Below the pieces are notes generated by a model, which saw nothing but the letters and a program-made list of their open reading frames with translations, was not told the DNA's origin and ran no database searches. A program made the position numbers and the translations under genes. Of a DNA stretch of 64,000 bases, positions 32,495-43,932 are shown one piece after another. The stretch comes from Dipteronia dyeriana (taxonomy: Eukaryota; Streptophyta; Magnoliopsida; Sapindales; Sapindaceae): positions 3,536,501 through 3,600,500 of the forward strand of contig CM065297.1 of the NCBI GenBank assembly GCA_032871835.1, written 5' to 3'. Within the stretch, counting starts at the first letter, position 1, and every line of letters starts with the position of its first letter.

Positions 32495-34796
32495 TTAGGT
32501 TTTTGCATGTTGTCTATTGTGTCCGCTACCTTTGCACCGACTGCACTTATTATGCGTAACCTCTTCACCAACAGATGGGATCCTTCGCTTGCGTGGTCGT
32601 CCAGTAGAACGACCCCCCACCTGAGGATATACAACTTTACAATGAACATCTTCATGTATTATCCAATCACTTTGATCACTCACAAGATGTATCAACTCCG
32701 AGTATGCTATCAACAAACATTCACTCTTGTAATACTTTGAACACTTGCTCTCATACGGAACATTGTGTACACGCATTGTCGCAAATGCATGTGCACATGG
32801 TAGTTGATCCAGCTGAAACTCATGACATGTGCAAGTCTTATTTTCTAAATCAACTATTGCTTCATAACGACCGTCCTTGACTTGAAATTCGTAAAGGCCA
32901 ACGAAAAATGCATTCATGTATAACGAACACTCTTTTCTAGATACTTCTATTTTGTGGGTAAAAGTTGTTAAGTAGGTATTCATCTTTTGTGCTTCAATAC
33001 GTCTATCATGAAACCATTGTTGGAAAGTGAACCTTAAGTATTCAGTCAAAACAGTAATTGGCAACTCCCGAGCATATCTTAGAACTGAATTAAGACATTC
33101 TGCAATATTGGTGGTCATAATACTTTACCGTCTCCCTGGAAAATACGCACGTGCCCACTTTTCTACATTAGCCTTCATTGCATAAGCAACTGCATCTGCC
33201 TTAACCTTTGATACCTCTTGCATGTAACTCTCAAACTCTGACACCCGATATGCCTTTGCATCTTTGAAAAAGAATTTTTGAACTTTGTCATATTAAACTT
33301 TGCTCTCATGTTCTGACTCAAATGAAAAATACAATTTCCATGTAAGAAATTCGAGAATACAGTTGTAACAGCCTTCTCAATACTCGTGTGTCTGTTTGAA
33401 ATTATCACCAACTCTGGAGGTTCACCAATGACATCATGCAACTCTGTAAGAAACCAACCCCAACTCGCATCATTCTTTGAATCTTCATACCCAAAGGCAA
33501 GAGGGTAAATTTGGTTATTACCATCAATACAACAAGCAACAAACATAGTTTCTTGATTTTTACCTTTTAAGAATGTGCCGTCGACAACAACCATTGGCCT
33601 TAGTGAAGTAGTAAACCCTCTAATCCATGCACCAATTGCCACAAAAAAGTATTTGAATCGATCTTTATTATCAACTTCAATTTTTGTAACTGTTCCAGAA
33701 TTGTTTTTTTTTCTAACATATAACAATATGATGGGAGTTGGGCATAAGACTCTTCAGGTGATCCTCTAACTTCATCAAATGCACTTTCTCTTGCTCTCAA
33801 GCCTTTTCGTAACTGATATTTAATCCAAGAAGTTTATGTATGCCAACAATGATTTCTTTTGGGTGATAATTACAACCAACTCCTTCAAATTTTGATTTTA
33901 TATAATGCCTAATAATCCAAGAACTTGCTTGTCAATGATCACCTCCCGTATTTTGAAGTTCATTACATAAATGAGAAGTGTCATACATTTTCACCTTAAA
34001 ATAATCAAAATTTTTAAGCTTGATGGCACGAGTTCGCCATTTGCAATGATTATGACTACAAGCGGCCTCAAAACGGTTATTAGTTGACCTCTTCACACGG
34101 TATTGAAACTTTTTGGTCATAGTTACCATTCCAAGATGTAGCCGAAGTTGTTTCTTGCAATGATACAAACCACCAATTTCAATATCAACATTCCCGTCAA
34201 CTGCAACAAGTGAGGCCTTTGATGATGGAGGAATAGTCTAGTTTACTACTCTCGAAGCTGGATTTGACATGGGCACATTATCCTCTTGCCGCAATTCGGG
34301 ATCATAAGCAAAAAGGTTTACATTCGGGTTTGCAAAATCAACTTCCATGGTGTTTGCATGACCATTCTCCTCATATATGTACAATCATCAACCACAATGT
34401 CGACATCTTCATGAGCATCATCATATTATTTTTTTCTGTAAAAGGATCAGAATTGAAATGATCAAATGTAGTATCTTCATTGAACCGCATTAAATTCCTT
34501 TCATCATAATCTCCATGGAAAAAGTAGGAAGGATATTCGGCAACTTGTGTTGTAGGTGCATCCATTGAAATTTGACTTATGGTGATGGCAAGTGTAGTCC
34601 TTTGTTGAATAGGAAGTGCATTGGTCTCACATAGGAAAAATGCAACATCATTATCATTTAGGATGTTCACCGGTTCAGTTGAATTTTCAGCCCTATATAC
34701 CGTCTGCAATGTAATTTGAAACTCATGTCGATCCAATTCTGTAACGTGATATGCCTTGTTAGCCAAATCAATGTAAGTGCTATTTAGTGGGACCAT
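32495..34796 (-). pseudogene. MuDR/MURA-type transposase, disrupted
   Basis: Minus strand, read as several segments. 34796-34371 is the N-terminal beta domain (ITLQTVYRAENSTEPVNILN, DNDVAFFL). 34168-33932 is the DNA-binding region (FQYRVKRSTNNRFEAACSHN, CKWR). 33726-33250 is the DDE core (WIRGFTTSLRPMVVVDGTFL...FGYEDSKNDASWGWFLTEL). 33118-32495 is the SWIM zinc finger (CTCHEFQLDQLPCAHAFA) and a C-terminal zinc knuckle. The first catalytic Asp is kept (VVDGTF), but the second reads ISNRH instead of the family's S-D-R-H. There are frameshifts at about 33790, at an A run near 33700 and near 33270, a stop replacing a residue at about 33131, and the knuckle has lost its last Cys. It cannot be active. 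Confidence 0.88.
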
Positions 34797-34949
34797 TATT
34801 CCTTTAGTCTTTCCCCCTTAAAATCTGTAGAACCCCTCAGAGTTTGTTTCCCAAGTACCGCCATAAGTTACCAATACTTTGACTGCCTCCATTGATTCTC
34901 CTGTAAATTATGATAGTCAAAGACAATGGTTATTTAGTGTGACAAGCAA

Positions 34950-35330
34950 TACTTTTTTTTTTCTTTTGAACGGATGGAGTTATTAAAGGGCAAAAACCAA
35001 AGCAGAGGAAACAAGAACAAAGAGCCACCAAAAGGCTAAACCAGAATAAAGACAAGGAAAAAAAAAAGTGTAAATCACCAAAACACCCCTAACAGCCACT
35101 CAAATACAAAAGAACCAACTCCGAGTAAAGGTTTTTTTTTTTTTTTTGAACATCAAATACATATATATTAAGACCCAAGAAAGACCAAACACAAGACAAC
35201 CTGAGCACACACCACGTAATGCCAAGAACAAGGGCAACAAGCTACAAAGACATAGGGAGCCCTCCACAAAACAGAGTCAGAACAAACAAGACCAATAAAA
35301 CTGGAAAGTTAACACACAACAAAGAAACAA
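34950..35330 (-). mobile_element. Two LINE 3' tails in minus orientation
   Basis: Each begins with a T run (the complement of a poly-A tail): 34951-34966 followed by gaacggatggagttattaaag, and 35132-35149 followed by gaacatcaaatacatatata. Complemented, both end in the form typical of plant L1-type 3' UTRs just before poly-A (for example ttaatatatatgtatttgat then gttc). Both are truncated 5' after roughly 150-200 bp and lie side by side. No reverse-transcriptase reading is visible. Confidence 0.55.
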
Positions 35331-35908
35331 TAAAGCCACCAATCAACCATTGTTATCATTAACACAACTTGTTATCATTAACACAATTACAAGCAACAAT
35401 CAACCATTGTTTTCAATATAAACACAATTTGTAAAGTAAATAATGGCAAGAAAAAAAATGTCAAAACTAATCACACTCGTATTCAAAATTGGATGGATTA
35501 AACGAATTTAATAGACTAAGAGACTAAATGAATTAATTTATTACAACAACAAACTGATACGGTATGTGAGAAGAAAACAAAGTAGATAAATATATCAAAA
35601 AACTAAATGAATTAATTTATTACAAAAAAAAAAATAGTATTTGAGAAAAAAAAATTTAGAAAAATCTGTCAAAGAGACTAAAGGAATTACAATAAGAAAA
35701 AATAAAATTAGGTATTTGAGATGAAAACAAAGAAGAAAAAAAATATTTCCATATAAATCAATGTAGATAAAAAAAAATATAGTAGATGTAAAGTTTACCG
35801 CTATTTGAATCAAAAACACGATTGTTCTTATTGGTGACGGCCTTAAGCTTGAAAGAGTTTAATATATATAATGAAAACCTAAAATTAATCGACTATGTGT
35901 GTTTTAAA

Positions 35909-36048
35909 GGTTAAACCTATTGTTTGTGGTATTTTTGTCTATATAATAATTAAATGGCTATAAAAGAAAATCTGAGACAGTAAGGTTATAAATCATTAAC
36001 CAACTTTAAAAATGACTATATTTATAAAAAACTCTTTTCAAAACCATG
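35909..36048. repeat. Right terminal inverted repeat of the MULE
   Basis: Inverted partner of 30848-30989. The sequence just outside runs into another MULE-like relic starting near 36080. Confidence 0.75.
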
Positions 36049-36079
36049 CAATCATTTGAGATAGTAAAAAATGGGGCCA

Positions 36080-36835
36080 AAACCATAAATAGCCTTCAAA
36101 TGAGGGGAGTATTCAAAAATGACATATTCTTAATAACGTCACTATTTTTATCCAAAAGAATGATTTTTGGACAAAAATACCCTTAATGTATTTAAGACAT
36201 GAGAGAAAGATTGTTTTTTTTTAGTCATCTGCATTGATGTTCATTGATGGAGGTTTATTAGACCTTCATCAACGGAAGTTTGTTTAACCTCCATCAATGG
36301 TTATCTGCGAACAAATGTCCAATATTGATAGAGGTCTATTTGACCTCCACCTGATTTTTTTTCTTTCCAGATTTTCAAATGAAGATATGTTTTAAAAAAC
36401 TTTACACGATGAAATATCAACATAATTACAAGATGAAATATTGACATCGTGTAAAATGTTGATATTTCATCATGTAATCATATTGACAATTTATCGTGTA
36501 AAGTTTCAAAAAACATTTTCAAATGACTTTTGAGTGGGGAAACGATATTAAATTTTCACCTTTAATATGCTGCTAGAATCGTTTCAGCGAGGATAACAAT
36601 ATTTCGAAGAGTAAACAGAGAGAAAAAGATAGTTTTAGAGATAAAATTGTAGAGAGAGAAACAACAAAAACCTTCGAAGAGAGAGAACATGTCAATGGAG
36701 ATTTAAGTTATTAAAATTGATGAGAGTGAAAACTTAAAATTGTTGAGAAAAAAACTAAAGGAGAAAAAGAAAGTAATTGAAGATTATTGATAGGAAAGTC
36801 AACAAGAGACTTTTAAAGGGCATTTCCGAACAACA
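36080..36835. mobile_element. MULE-like relic with GGAGGTC motif and hairpin
   Basis: The left end (cttaataacgtcac...ttttggacaaaaataccctta) resembles the sub-termini of the foldback MULE family. Inside is the ttgatggaggt...acctccatcaatgg motif (36243-36300) also seen at 3573, 8680 and 18180. The right end (near 36805-36835: acttttaaagggcatttccgaac) is a plausible decayed inverted partner. The elements B and C do not contain the hairpin at 36382-36520. Confidence 0.45.
36382..36520. repeat. Long imperfect hairpin (about 60-nt arms)
   Basis: 36382-36445 and 36455-36520 are inverted copies sharing aaactttacacgat, gatgaaatatcaacat and ttacatgatga-type segments with few mismatches and a short loop. 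Non-coding. It could be a small MITE or a hairpin RNA source. Confidence 0.7.
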
Positions 36836-37852
36836 TCATAATGTAGGGATAAATGAGGGAATTAATCCTAACAAATGTTACTAAAAAAATATGATGACAA
36901 GTGAATGAAAATGGAAATAAAATGAAGTAGAGATAGATGATGATGATAACATTGGATAAGGGAGATGTATAATGGTCGATCTTATCTACTATGATCGATT
37001 TTCCTCTTATAAACCAGTTAACCATGTCCTTCTGTTTTCTAGTAAAAAACAGACTTTCTTTCTATGGAAAACAAAAGCAAATGCTACTAATTATCAATCT
37101 AGTGACCTATCACCTTCATTTCATGTATGTACTTTTTCTTCTTCTTCAATCCACAAAAAAAAAAAGAAAAAAGAAGAAGAAGAAGAAGAAGTTCTTTCTA
37201 TTTCTGTAAGCTGCAATTCTATTTCGGCCAAAAGCACTTTTGGAGCTTCTTCTTCTCCAGTTTTTCATGCAATATTCACTGAACCTCACACGCTCCCTAT
37301 TTATGGAGAGGTGGAGCCCTCCAACTTTGATGATAAGACTTTACTACAGTCCAAGAGATTTAAATTTTAGGGTATCAATTTTGTTTTATTTTGATTTGAT
37401 GTTCAACTTATATTTAATGTTCAATTTTACCATACTATACTTAGACTTCATCTATATGGATTCACGTTTAAATTTACAAACTTTAATTTACGTTCAACTT
37501 AAATTTTGTACTCTTTACTTGATGGAGTTAGCCGGTGAAATCTCTTCTTAATTATGTCAAAGGTTTTGTGATCAAATCTCACTTGCGCGTTTATACTGGA
37601 ATTATATTGTTATATATATATTTTACTAATAAACAATTTGACATCAAACTAACAAAATTAATTAAGAAATTACTGCATTAATTAAATAAAAACAGTATGT
37701 GTTTATGTTTGAATCCGCCTTTTGACAATTTCGTTAATTAAATCCAACAACACAAGTGGAAACAAATTAAAGTTTGGAAATATCTTCGTTTTGTCCTTCA
37801 ACTATAAAAATTAAATTTTTGGGAGTAATGACAATTCAACACCGAGCCATAG
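36836..37852. other. Unassigned DNA with an (AAG)n run
   Basis: An AAG repeat at 37171-37191 and frames of about 100 codons at 36972-37551 that carry no recognisable domain. Some words are less AT-rich, but I cannot support a gene. Confidence 0.35.
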
Positions 37853-40598
37853 TGTAACACCTCAAAATCCAGGACCCAACGGATCGGGATGCTATGTGAT
37901 CCGGACCTTACGAAAACCTTAATTTACAATAGTTACAACTTATATCATCAATAATGTATCCACAAATTACAACAAGTATATCTGATACCATTCATTTCAC
38001 TAAAATCTCTAGAGTCTAACTTAATTACAATATTAACTAATACCGGACACTTACAATACATACACACAAAGAATCAAATTCTTCCGGGCGATACATATCT
38101 CCAATATGCTAATGTAATCTCCATCACTTCTATGACCAAAAACTCAATCTGCAAAATGGTGGTGACGAGGGGTGAGCCGTCAACTCGGTAAGTAAATTCA
38201 TGCATAACACGTAAAAATAAAATGGCCTTTGTAAAATGTTTACCTTCAAAATCTTGATAATAAACATTCTAGGGAATTTAAACGATAAAACATATTATAA
38301 AACGTGAATTAACATTTGAATACAATATACGTACTCAATATCAATAAAACAGTTGAAACAATACTTTAAAATATCTTCATTCACATTCTTAAATCATAAA
38401 ACATTTCATTAAATAGGATATACGATAATAAATCAAATGATTATCTATTAATCCTAACTTAAAACAGTAAAACACTATAATTTTACGGGAGTAAACGGTA
38501 CAATTCATTCATTTTATAAAACGGTGAGTAAATTATTTTACAGTATAAACAATATGCATTAATCTATTTTAGAAAGCGGTAAGCTCATGTCTCGTAGTGT
38601 CACAAGTACCCGTGTGACACGGCAATAACAGTATGTCACAATTACCCATGTGACGCGGCAATAACAGTATATCACAATTACCCGAGTGACGCGGCAACAA
38701 CAGTATGTCACAATTACCCGAGTGACGTGACAACAGTATGTGTGCACACAATATCCCAGCTGGACTAATAACAATAACGGTAACTACGGAACAATGAGCC
38801 AAAATGGTTTTACAAATTCATATACATTTGAAATCAATAGCATGACGGTACTCGGTATAGATAACAACAGAATTCTCAGTAGAACCATTTCAGTATAAAT
38901 AACAATAGTCAAATTATATTCAAAATATGTAAATAAGGAATTTAGTTCAAAGTCATTAATACCAAATACTTATAAAAGCAACCTTACTTAAAATCGGTGA
39001 AATCCTTAACAAAATACGATAGAGTATAAAATGGTAGAAAGATTAGAAATAATAGTTCGATAATTTGAAACATAAATATGCCATATTAACATTTGAAAAC
39101 ATGAAAGAGCTTGCTACATATTATATACATTTTGGAAAACATAATATATCATGGATGAGTTTACTTACCTTGAATACGAACGGATCGGCTCTAGTTCTAG
39201 AAGCTCAAGCATCACTCAAACCTATCAATTTACAAATTGATTTACTGTCATAACCTTATCACTGCAGTAAGGTAAATCAACATAAGCTTCACATATATAG
39301 AACTATACTTAGAAATCAAGTTTCCAGCTAATACAACTGATCATCCTTTGATCTCTGATTTTTAATAATTTCTCTACAACTTCAAATATTACGAAATTTA
39401 ACATGGATTGTCTAGACATTATGGTAATACTACAGTAAAAGTTTCAATTTATTCTAAGATCGATAGCATGTCCAAACAATTAATTACATTCTTGTTTGTC
39501 CAAAATCTGTCCAATAAAGACCTTAGCCAACCACAGTCCACTCCGAAATTTATATAAATATTTATACACAAGTATAAATTATGAAAAATTTCAGATGTAA
39601 TCTAGATATATAATGTAATTGTCAGTAAAATTTTCAGATCAATACGGAGTCATTAGATCATACAAAAATACCAATCTTTCATGGATTTCAGAAACTATCC
39701 AGCAGGATTCAAATACCGACCTATGTCTATTCCAAAATTCATAACAATATTTATATATATCTAAAGGTCACGAAATTTGGCAGAGTGATAATATACTCAT
39801 AAGCCTACATCTCTGTAAATTTTCATAATTTCCCCACATTAATAACAAACCCAAAACAGATATACGAAATGTGGCTGGTCTACTAAAATAGAGGATTTCA
39901 GCAACCTCTATACAAATTCGAAAATTCTATAAAAATCATGATATGGACCATGAACTATGATATGAATATAAATCGATCCTATATATGTCTATTATCATAA
40001 ACAATTCATAAAATCAGTCTAACATATCTAAGAAATCCTTGACATGGGAAAGAGAGAACAACTTACTTACCACCAATATGTTCAAACCATTGTTTGTATC
40101 ATGTTTCTGCCCAGCTCTGTTCGGAGCCGCAGATCTCTCCACAGGGAATTCCAATTTACATCTCCACCGTCCAGACTCAAGAAATTGACCTCTGAAATGC
40201 CACCATAAGAAATCTGGACAGTGACTCAAAAATCCCAACACAACTCTCTCTCCCTCCATTCGTTTGATTGTTTCATCCCTTTTTTTTTATTTCTTTTCCT
40301 CCTTTCAATTCATCGAATGCATAGGGCATTATAATCTCTTGAATTACCCTAAATTCAGTTTAGGTCAACTAGCAATTTAAGCAGGCTTAGGCCTTAACAT
40401 TTAAAATAAGGATAAACCCAAATACTAATTGATTTGGGTCCAACCCAAAAACATTACTTCTATTGTCACAATTATAATCTCCGCAACGCTATCATTTTGG
40501 GCCTCAAACCTTATAGAAATTAAGTTGAGCCCAAATTCATAATAATTGGGACCAACTACCTGAGAACGGTTTGCCCCATTTTTTTTCGGGATATTACA
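37853..40598. mobile_element. Solo LTR, 2.75 kb
   Basis: Begins TGTAACACCTCAAAATCC and ends CGGGATATTACA, with inverted TGTAA/TTACA tips, and is flanked by a perfect 5-bp duplication CATAG (37848-37852 and 40599-40603). No primer site, polypurine tract, coding region or second LTR is present, so it is a solo LTR left by recombination between the two LTRs. The large size and the TGTAACACC start are usual for chromovirus-type Ty3 elements such as the Tekay/Del group; that lineage is an inference. It contains a 36-bp tandem array (38599-38738). Confidence 0.85.
38599..38738. repeat. 36-bp tandem repeat in the solo LTR, four units
   Basis: Units at 38599-38634, 38635-38670, 38671-38706 and a shortened fourth to about 38738. 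Each reads gtcacaattacccgagtgac followed by gcggcaataacagtat with a few changes. Confidence 0.9.
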
Positions 40599-40623
40599 CA
40601 TAGAACCATGGTTTTTTTGAATG

Positions 40624-40772
40624 AACAATGTTAGGTTTCCTAAATATATGAAACATGTGAAGTGTCAAAAACTCATAAATCATGAGATTATATAACGAGT
40701 GATGTGATGTGACACCTCATGTGCTATAAATATATAGAAACGATTTTTTTTATAGAAAACCTAACATTACTC
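40624..40772. mobile_element. Small hairpin MITE, copy 2
   Basis: Starts aatgttaggtttcctaaatat and, read from the right, gagtaatgttaggttttctat. Both arms contain a catgaggtgtcac-like word. It is a diverged relative of 14148-14314, lying 25 bp right of the solo LTR. Confidence 0.65.
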
Positions 40773-40811
40773 TTTTTGATATATCTATAGAACATCTTTC
40801 ATAGCTAGGTC

Positions 40812-41225
40812 TAGACATGACCACCGTTCGGTTCGAACCGTAACCGTGTGAAATAAATCGTAACCGTAACCGTAACCGTAACTGTAACCAGAACCGTGGA
40901 ACCGGTTTCAGAACCGTAACCGTAACCGTAACCGTAACCGAAACCGAAACCGTGGGGGTAAAGGTTTGGCTCTGGTTCAGGTTCATCTCCTAAAAAAACC
41001 GGCCAGGAACCGACAGTTCCAATATTTTATTTTTTATTTTAAATTTTCTTAAGTAAAATTGTAAAAAAAAAAAGAACCGAACCGTCGGAATCGGAACCGG
41101 AATTGGAACCGCAGGGAACCGGAACCGGAACTGCCTATCTACGGTTCCGGTTCTGGCTCCGTCAGAAACCGAAACCGGTGGTTCCGAGCCGGAACCAAAA
41201 CCGGCCGGAACCGTGGGCATGTCTA
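40812..41225. mobile_element. hAT-type MITE, copy 3 (AACCGTAACCG-rich)
   Basis: A 414-bp element flanked by gctaggtc (40804-40811) and gctaggcc (41226-41233), an 8-bp duplication with one mismatch. It begins TAGACATGACCACCGTTCGG and, read from the right, TAGACATGCCCACGGTTCCGG. The left half contains a hexamer run (aaccgt)n. Non-coding, related to 3892-4310 and 20268-20708. Confidence 0.85.
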
Positions 41226-41233
41226 GCTAGGCC

Positions 41234-41727
41234 TATCTATCAACTATATATTTCTTTTTTCTTTTGGAAAAATTATAAATTTTTAGGGAGTATTTAGTAT
41301 ATACTTATGTAGTGTTTGTTTGTGTGTGTGAAATCTGAACAATCATGCACTTCTGTATATACTTAGGTAGTATTTGTTTGTGTCTGAAATCTGAACAAAT
41401 TTGAATTAAACCTGAAGTATGAACGTGATTTTTATTTATAATGCTTGAATGGAAACATCTAATCATATATAATAAGACACAAATACCCTTTTAATTATTA
41501 ATTTGTTTTCTTTATTTGCATATAATAACTAGTGCATCCACTTATTTATAAAATTATTTTAATTTAAATTAATGTTGAGAAAACTAATGAAACTATTGTT
41601 GTACAACATTAAATAAATAAATTATATTTAAAATATAAAATTAAATAAATATTATTATAGAAAATAAATTATTGGAGATGAAGGATTTTGTCTCCAATAG
41701 GATGCCGGTGCCCAGTGGCCTCCATAT
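41234..41727. other. Unassigned DNA with a local duplication
   Basis: A segment with the words tatatactta(t/g)gtagt(g/a)tttgtttgtg and gaaatctgaacaa occurs at about 41297-41345 and again at 41355-41398. No gene seen. Confidence 0.45.
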
Positions 41728-42221
41728 TGTTATTTAGTGACTCAGCAATTCTAGATGGCATGTTACTACTGGTGCAAGTTGTATTTATGATATGTTTAGT
41801 ATTTGAGGTGATGTCACAATGTGATTGGTCCTTAGCATAATAGATTCTAGAACTTTGTATTAGCTGTACTCAATGTAACATGTCAGGTATTGTGAGTAGT
41901 GGGTTATATAACGTGTGAGAGTGTGAAAATACAGTGATGTCACATTGCATGTAAGTGTGAGCTGGAGTTGTGCTATGTTCTTGAGAGTATTTTCTGAGAG
42001 AAGAAGCAGAGGCTGTAATTCGCTAAACTCTTCACTGTAATTCATCATTTTTCATAGTGGATCGATCATCACTGGTGGCTGGATGTAGGTTCACATTTTG
42101 TGGACTGAACCAGGATAAAATCTGTGTCTTTTCTGATTTCTTCTTTGCTGGTTTAATGCAAGATTGATTTTGTTCTTGTTTGATTATTATTTTCTCATCA
42201 TCTGCTCACCACTGCACAACA
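41728..42221 (+). repeat. 5' LTR of the Tnt1-like Copia element
   Basis: 494 bp. Contains a TATA-like gttatataacg (41902-41912) that would serve as the element promoter. Ends CACAACA four bases before the primer site. Confidence 0.93.
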
Positions 42222-42225
42222 AAAT

Positions 42226-42237
42226 TGGTATCAGAGC
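42226..42237 (+). other. Primer-binding site, initiator tRNA-Met
   Basis: TGGTATCAGAGC is complementary to the 3' end of plant initiator tRNA-Met, the usual first-strand primer for Copia elements. Confidence 0.92.
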
Positions 42238-42323
42238 TAATTTTGTTCTAAGAACTTGGGGATTTGCTTGAAGATCTTGGTGTGAGTTCTAGAGTCTAAC
42301 AAGTGTTCGTTTAAAATCCTGAA

Positions 42324-43050
42324 ATGGCTACTTCAACAACTAAACACGCGGTTGAAAAGTTTGATGGCTCCAATGATTTTGCTGTGTGGAAAATCAAAAT
42401 GCAAGCTCTCATTGGCAATCTAGGGTTGGATGAAGCTCTGGAAGGTGAGAGCAAAATGCCTTCTACTTATTCAAAGGAAAAGAAAAAGGATATCATGAAG
42501 AGGGACTACAATACTTTGATACTCAGCTTAAGTGACAAGGTGCTACGAGAGGTTTCTAAAATGAAATCCGCATATGAGGTATGGCTTGAACTTGAGAGTT
42601 TGTATATGACCAAGTCATTGTCTAGTCAATTGTATCTTAAGGGAAGGTTCTTTTCGTTTAAGATGCAAGATGGGAAGAATATGCAAGCATATTGATGATT
42701 TCAATAAGTTGTGTCTTGATTTAGAAAGCATCGAAATTGAATATGAGGAAGAGGATAAAGCTTTAGTACTGTTGCATTCTTTTCCGAAGTCTTATGAAAA
42801 TTTTGTTGATATTCTAAAACATGGTAGAGAGACTCTTTCCCTTGATGATGTTGTTAATGCCTTGAACTCAAAAGAATTTCAAAGGAAGTGTGAAATGAAA
42901 GAGCAATCTGGAGAGAGCTTGGTAGTGAGAGAAAGAGCTGAAAAACGAGATAAAAAGTCGAGAGGGAAGTCTATATCTAAAACTAGATGAGGGTATAAAA
43001 TCTGGTGTTACTACTGTCATGAAGAGGGGCACATTATAAAACATTGTCCA
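42324..43050 (+). pseudogene. Copia gag, frameshifted
   Basis: Starts MATSTTKHAVEKFDGSNDFA and proceeds through WKIKMQALIGNLGLDEALEG, matching Tnt1-type gag (nucleocapsid/particle protein). A one-base shift near 42690 moves the frame to the segment beginning at about 42690. A TGA at 42988 then stops the reading just before the zinc knuckle C-X2-C-X4-H-X4-C at 43006-43047. All three parts are recognisable but not one continuous frame. Confidence 0.85.
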
Positions 43051-43932
43051 AAGAGGAAACAGAAGAATAAAGAAAAAGAAGCTGAATATGGTGATGCTGC
43101 AGTTGCAGAAGAGGGCTATGAAAGTGCTGATGTACTTGTAGTTTCTGTTCAGAATAGTGACAAAGATTGGATCCTTGACTCAGAATGCTCATTTCACATG
43201 ACACCTAATAAGGATTGGTTTGAAAGCTACAAGGTTATTGATGGTGGTTAAGAACTACTTGGGAACAACAAAACATGCAAGGTTAGTGGTATTGGTACAA
43301 TAAGGCTGAAGACTCATGGTGGTGTTGAGAGGTTGCTGCAGGATGCCAGGTATGTACCTGAGCTAAAGAGGAATTTGATTTCTCTAGGTATGTTGGATCA
43401 ATAGGGTTACTCTTACAAAGTTGAAGCAGGTGTTCTTAAGATTATGAGAGGGTCTATAGTAATCATGAAAGGTTTCAGAAACAACAGCTTGTATACTTTG
43501 TTAGCTAGTACTATGTCTGGTGTTGCTGCAGTAAGTTCTACTACTGATATGGAGAAATCTAAGCTGTGACATATGAGAATGGAACATGTATCTGAGAGAG
43601 CGCTTCAGGAACTTCAAAAACAGGGTCTATTATGTGGTGACAAGTTGGGAAAACTTGAGTTTTGTGAGCATTGTATCTATGGTAAATCATGCAGAGTTAA
43701 ATTCAGAAAGTCAGTGCACAGAACTAAAGAAGCTTTGAGCTATATTCATTCTGACATTTGGCACCCTTCAAGAACTTTGACTATAGGTGGAGCTAAATAC
43801 TTTATTACCTTTATAAATGATTATTATAGGAAGGTATGATTGTATCTCTTGAAAACTAAAGATGAAGCTCTACAAAAGTTCAAAGATTGGAAGAAGATGA
43901 TTGAGCTTTAATCTGGTAAGAAGATCAAGAAG
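43051..43932 (+). pseudogene. Copia protease and integrase N-terminus, disrupted
   Basis: In the same frame as the zinc knuckle. The aspartic protease site reads WILDSECSFHMT, where family members have D-S-G. Stops follow at about 43249, 43402, 43567, 43838 and 43909. The integrase zinc region H...H...C..C is visible (HMRMEHVSERALQELQKQ then CEHCIYGK), and the first catalytic Asp lies in YIHSDIWHPS. Several stops are changes from TGG or CAA/CAG, consistent with C-to-T decay of methylated DNA. Confidence 0.8.

Larger units (their letters stand above)
30848..36048 (-). mobile_element. Mutator-like element with broken transposase and captured gene fragments
   Basis: Terminal inverted repeats of about 140 bp (30848-30989 and 35909-36048) share aatgatttataacc, tgtctcag, ccatttaa and ggtttaac in opposite orientations. 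Between them lies a minus-strand MuDR-type transposase fossil (32495-34796). Further left are a captured wall-associated-kinase fragment (31239-31576, minus) and two pieces of an RNase H-like domain (31112-31189 and 31798-31932, plus). LINE 3' tails sit at 34950-35330. The exact outer ends and the target duplication could not be fixed by eye. This is an autonomous-type MULE that has decayed and also acts like a Pack-MULE. Confidence 0.8.

Noticed and set aside
30781..36080. Exact outer ends and target duplication of the large MULE
   Set aside because: Several candidate flanking words were tried, but none matched over 8-9 bp, so no duplication is claimed.
36972..37551. Overlapping plus-strand frames of 72-132 codons
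   Set aside because: Run through an AAG repeat, overlap in different frames, and show no recognisable family.
38599..38738. CRISPR-like array because of regular 36-bp spacing
   Set aside because: Contiguous tandem units without unique spacers, in a plant LTR.
40850..40950. Interstitial telomere-like repeat (aaccgt)n
   Set aside because: The unit is not the plant telomere heptamer and it belongs to the hAT MITE's GGTT-type words.
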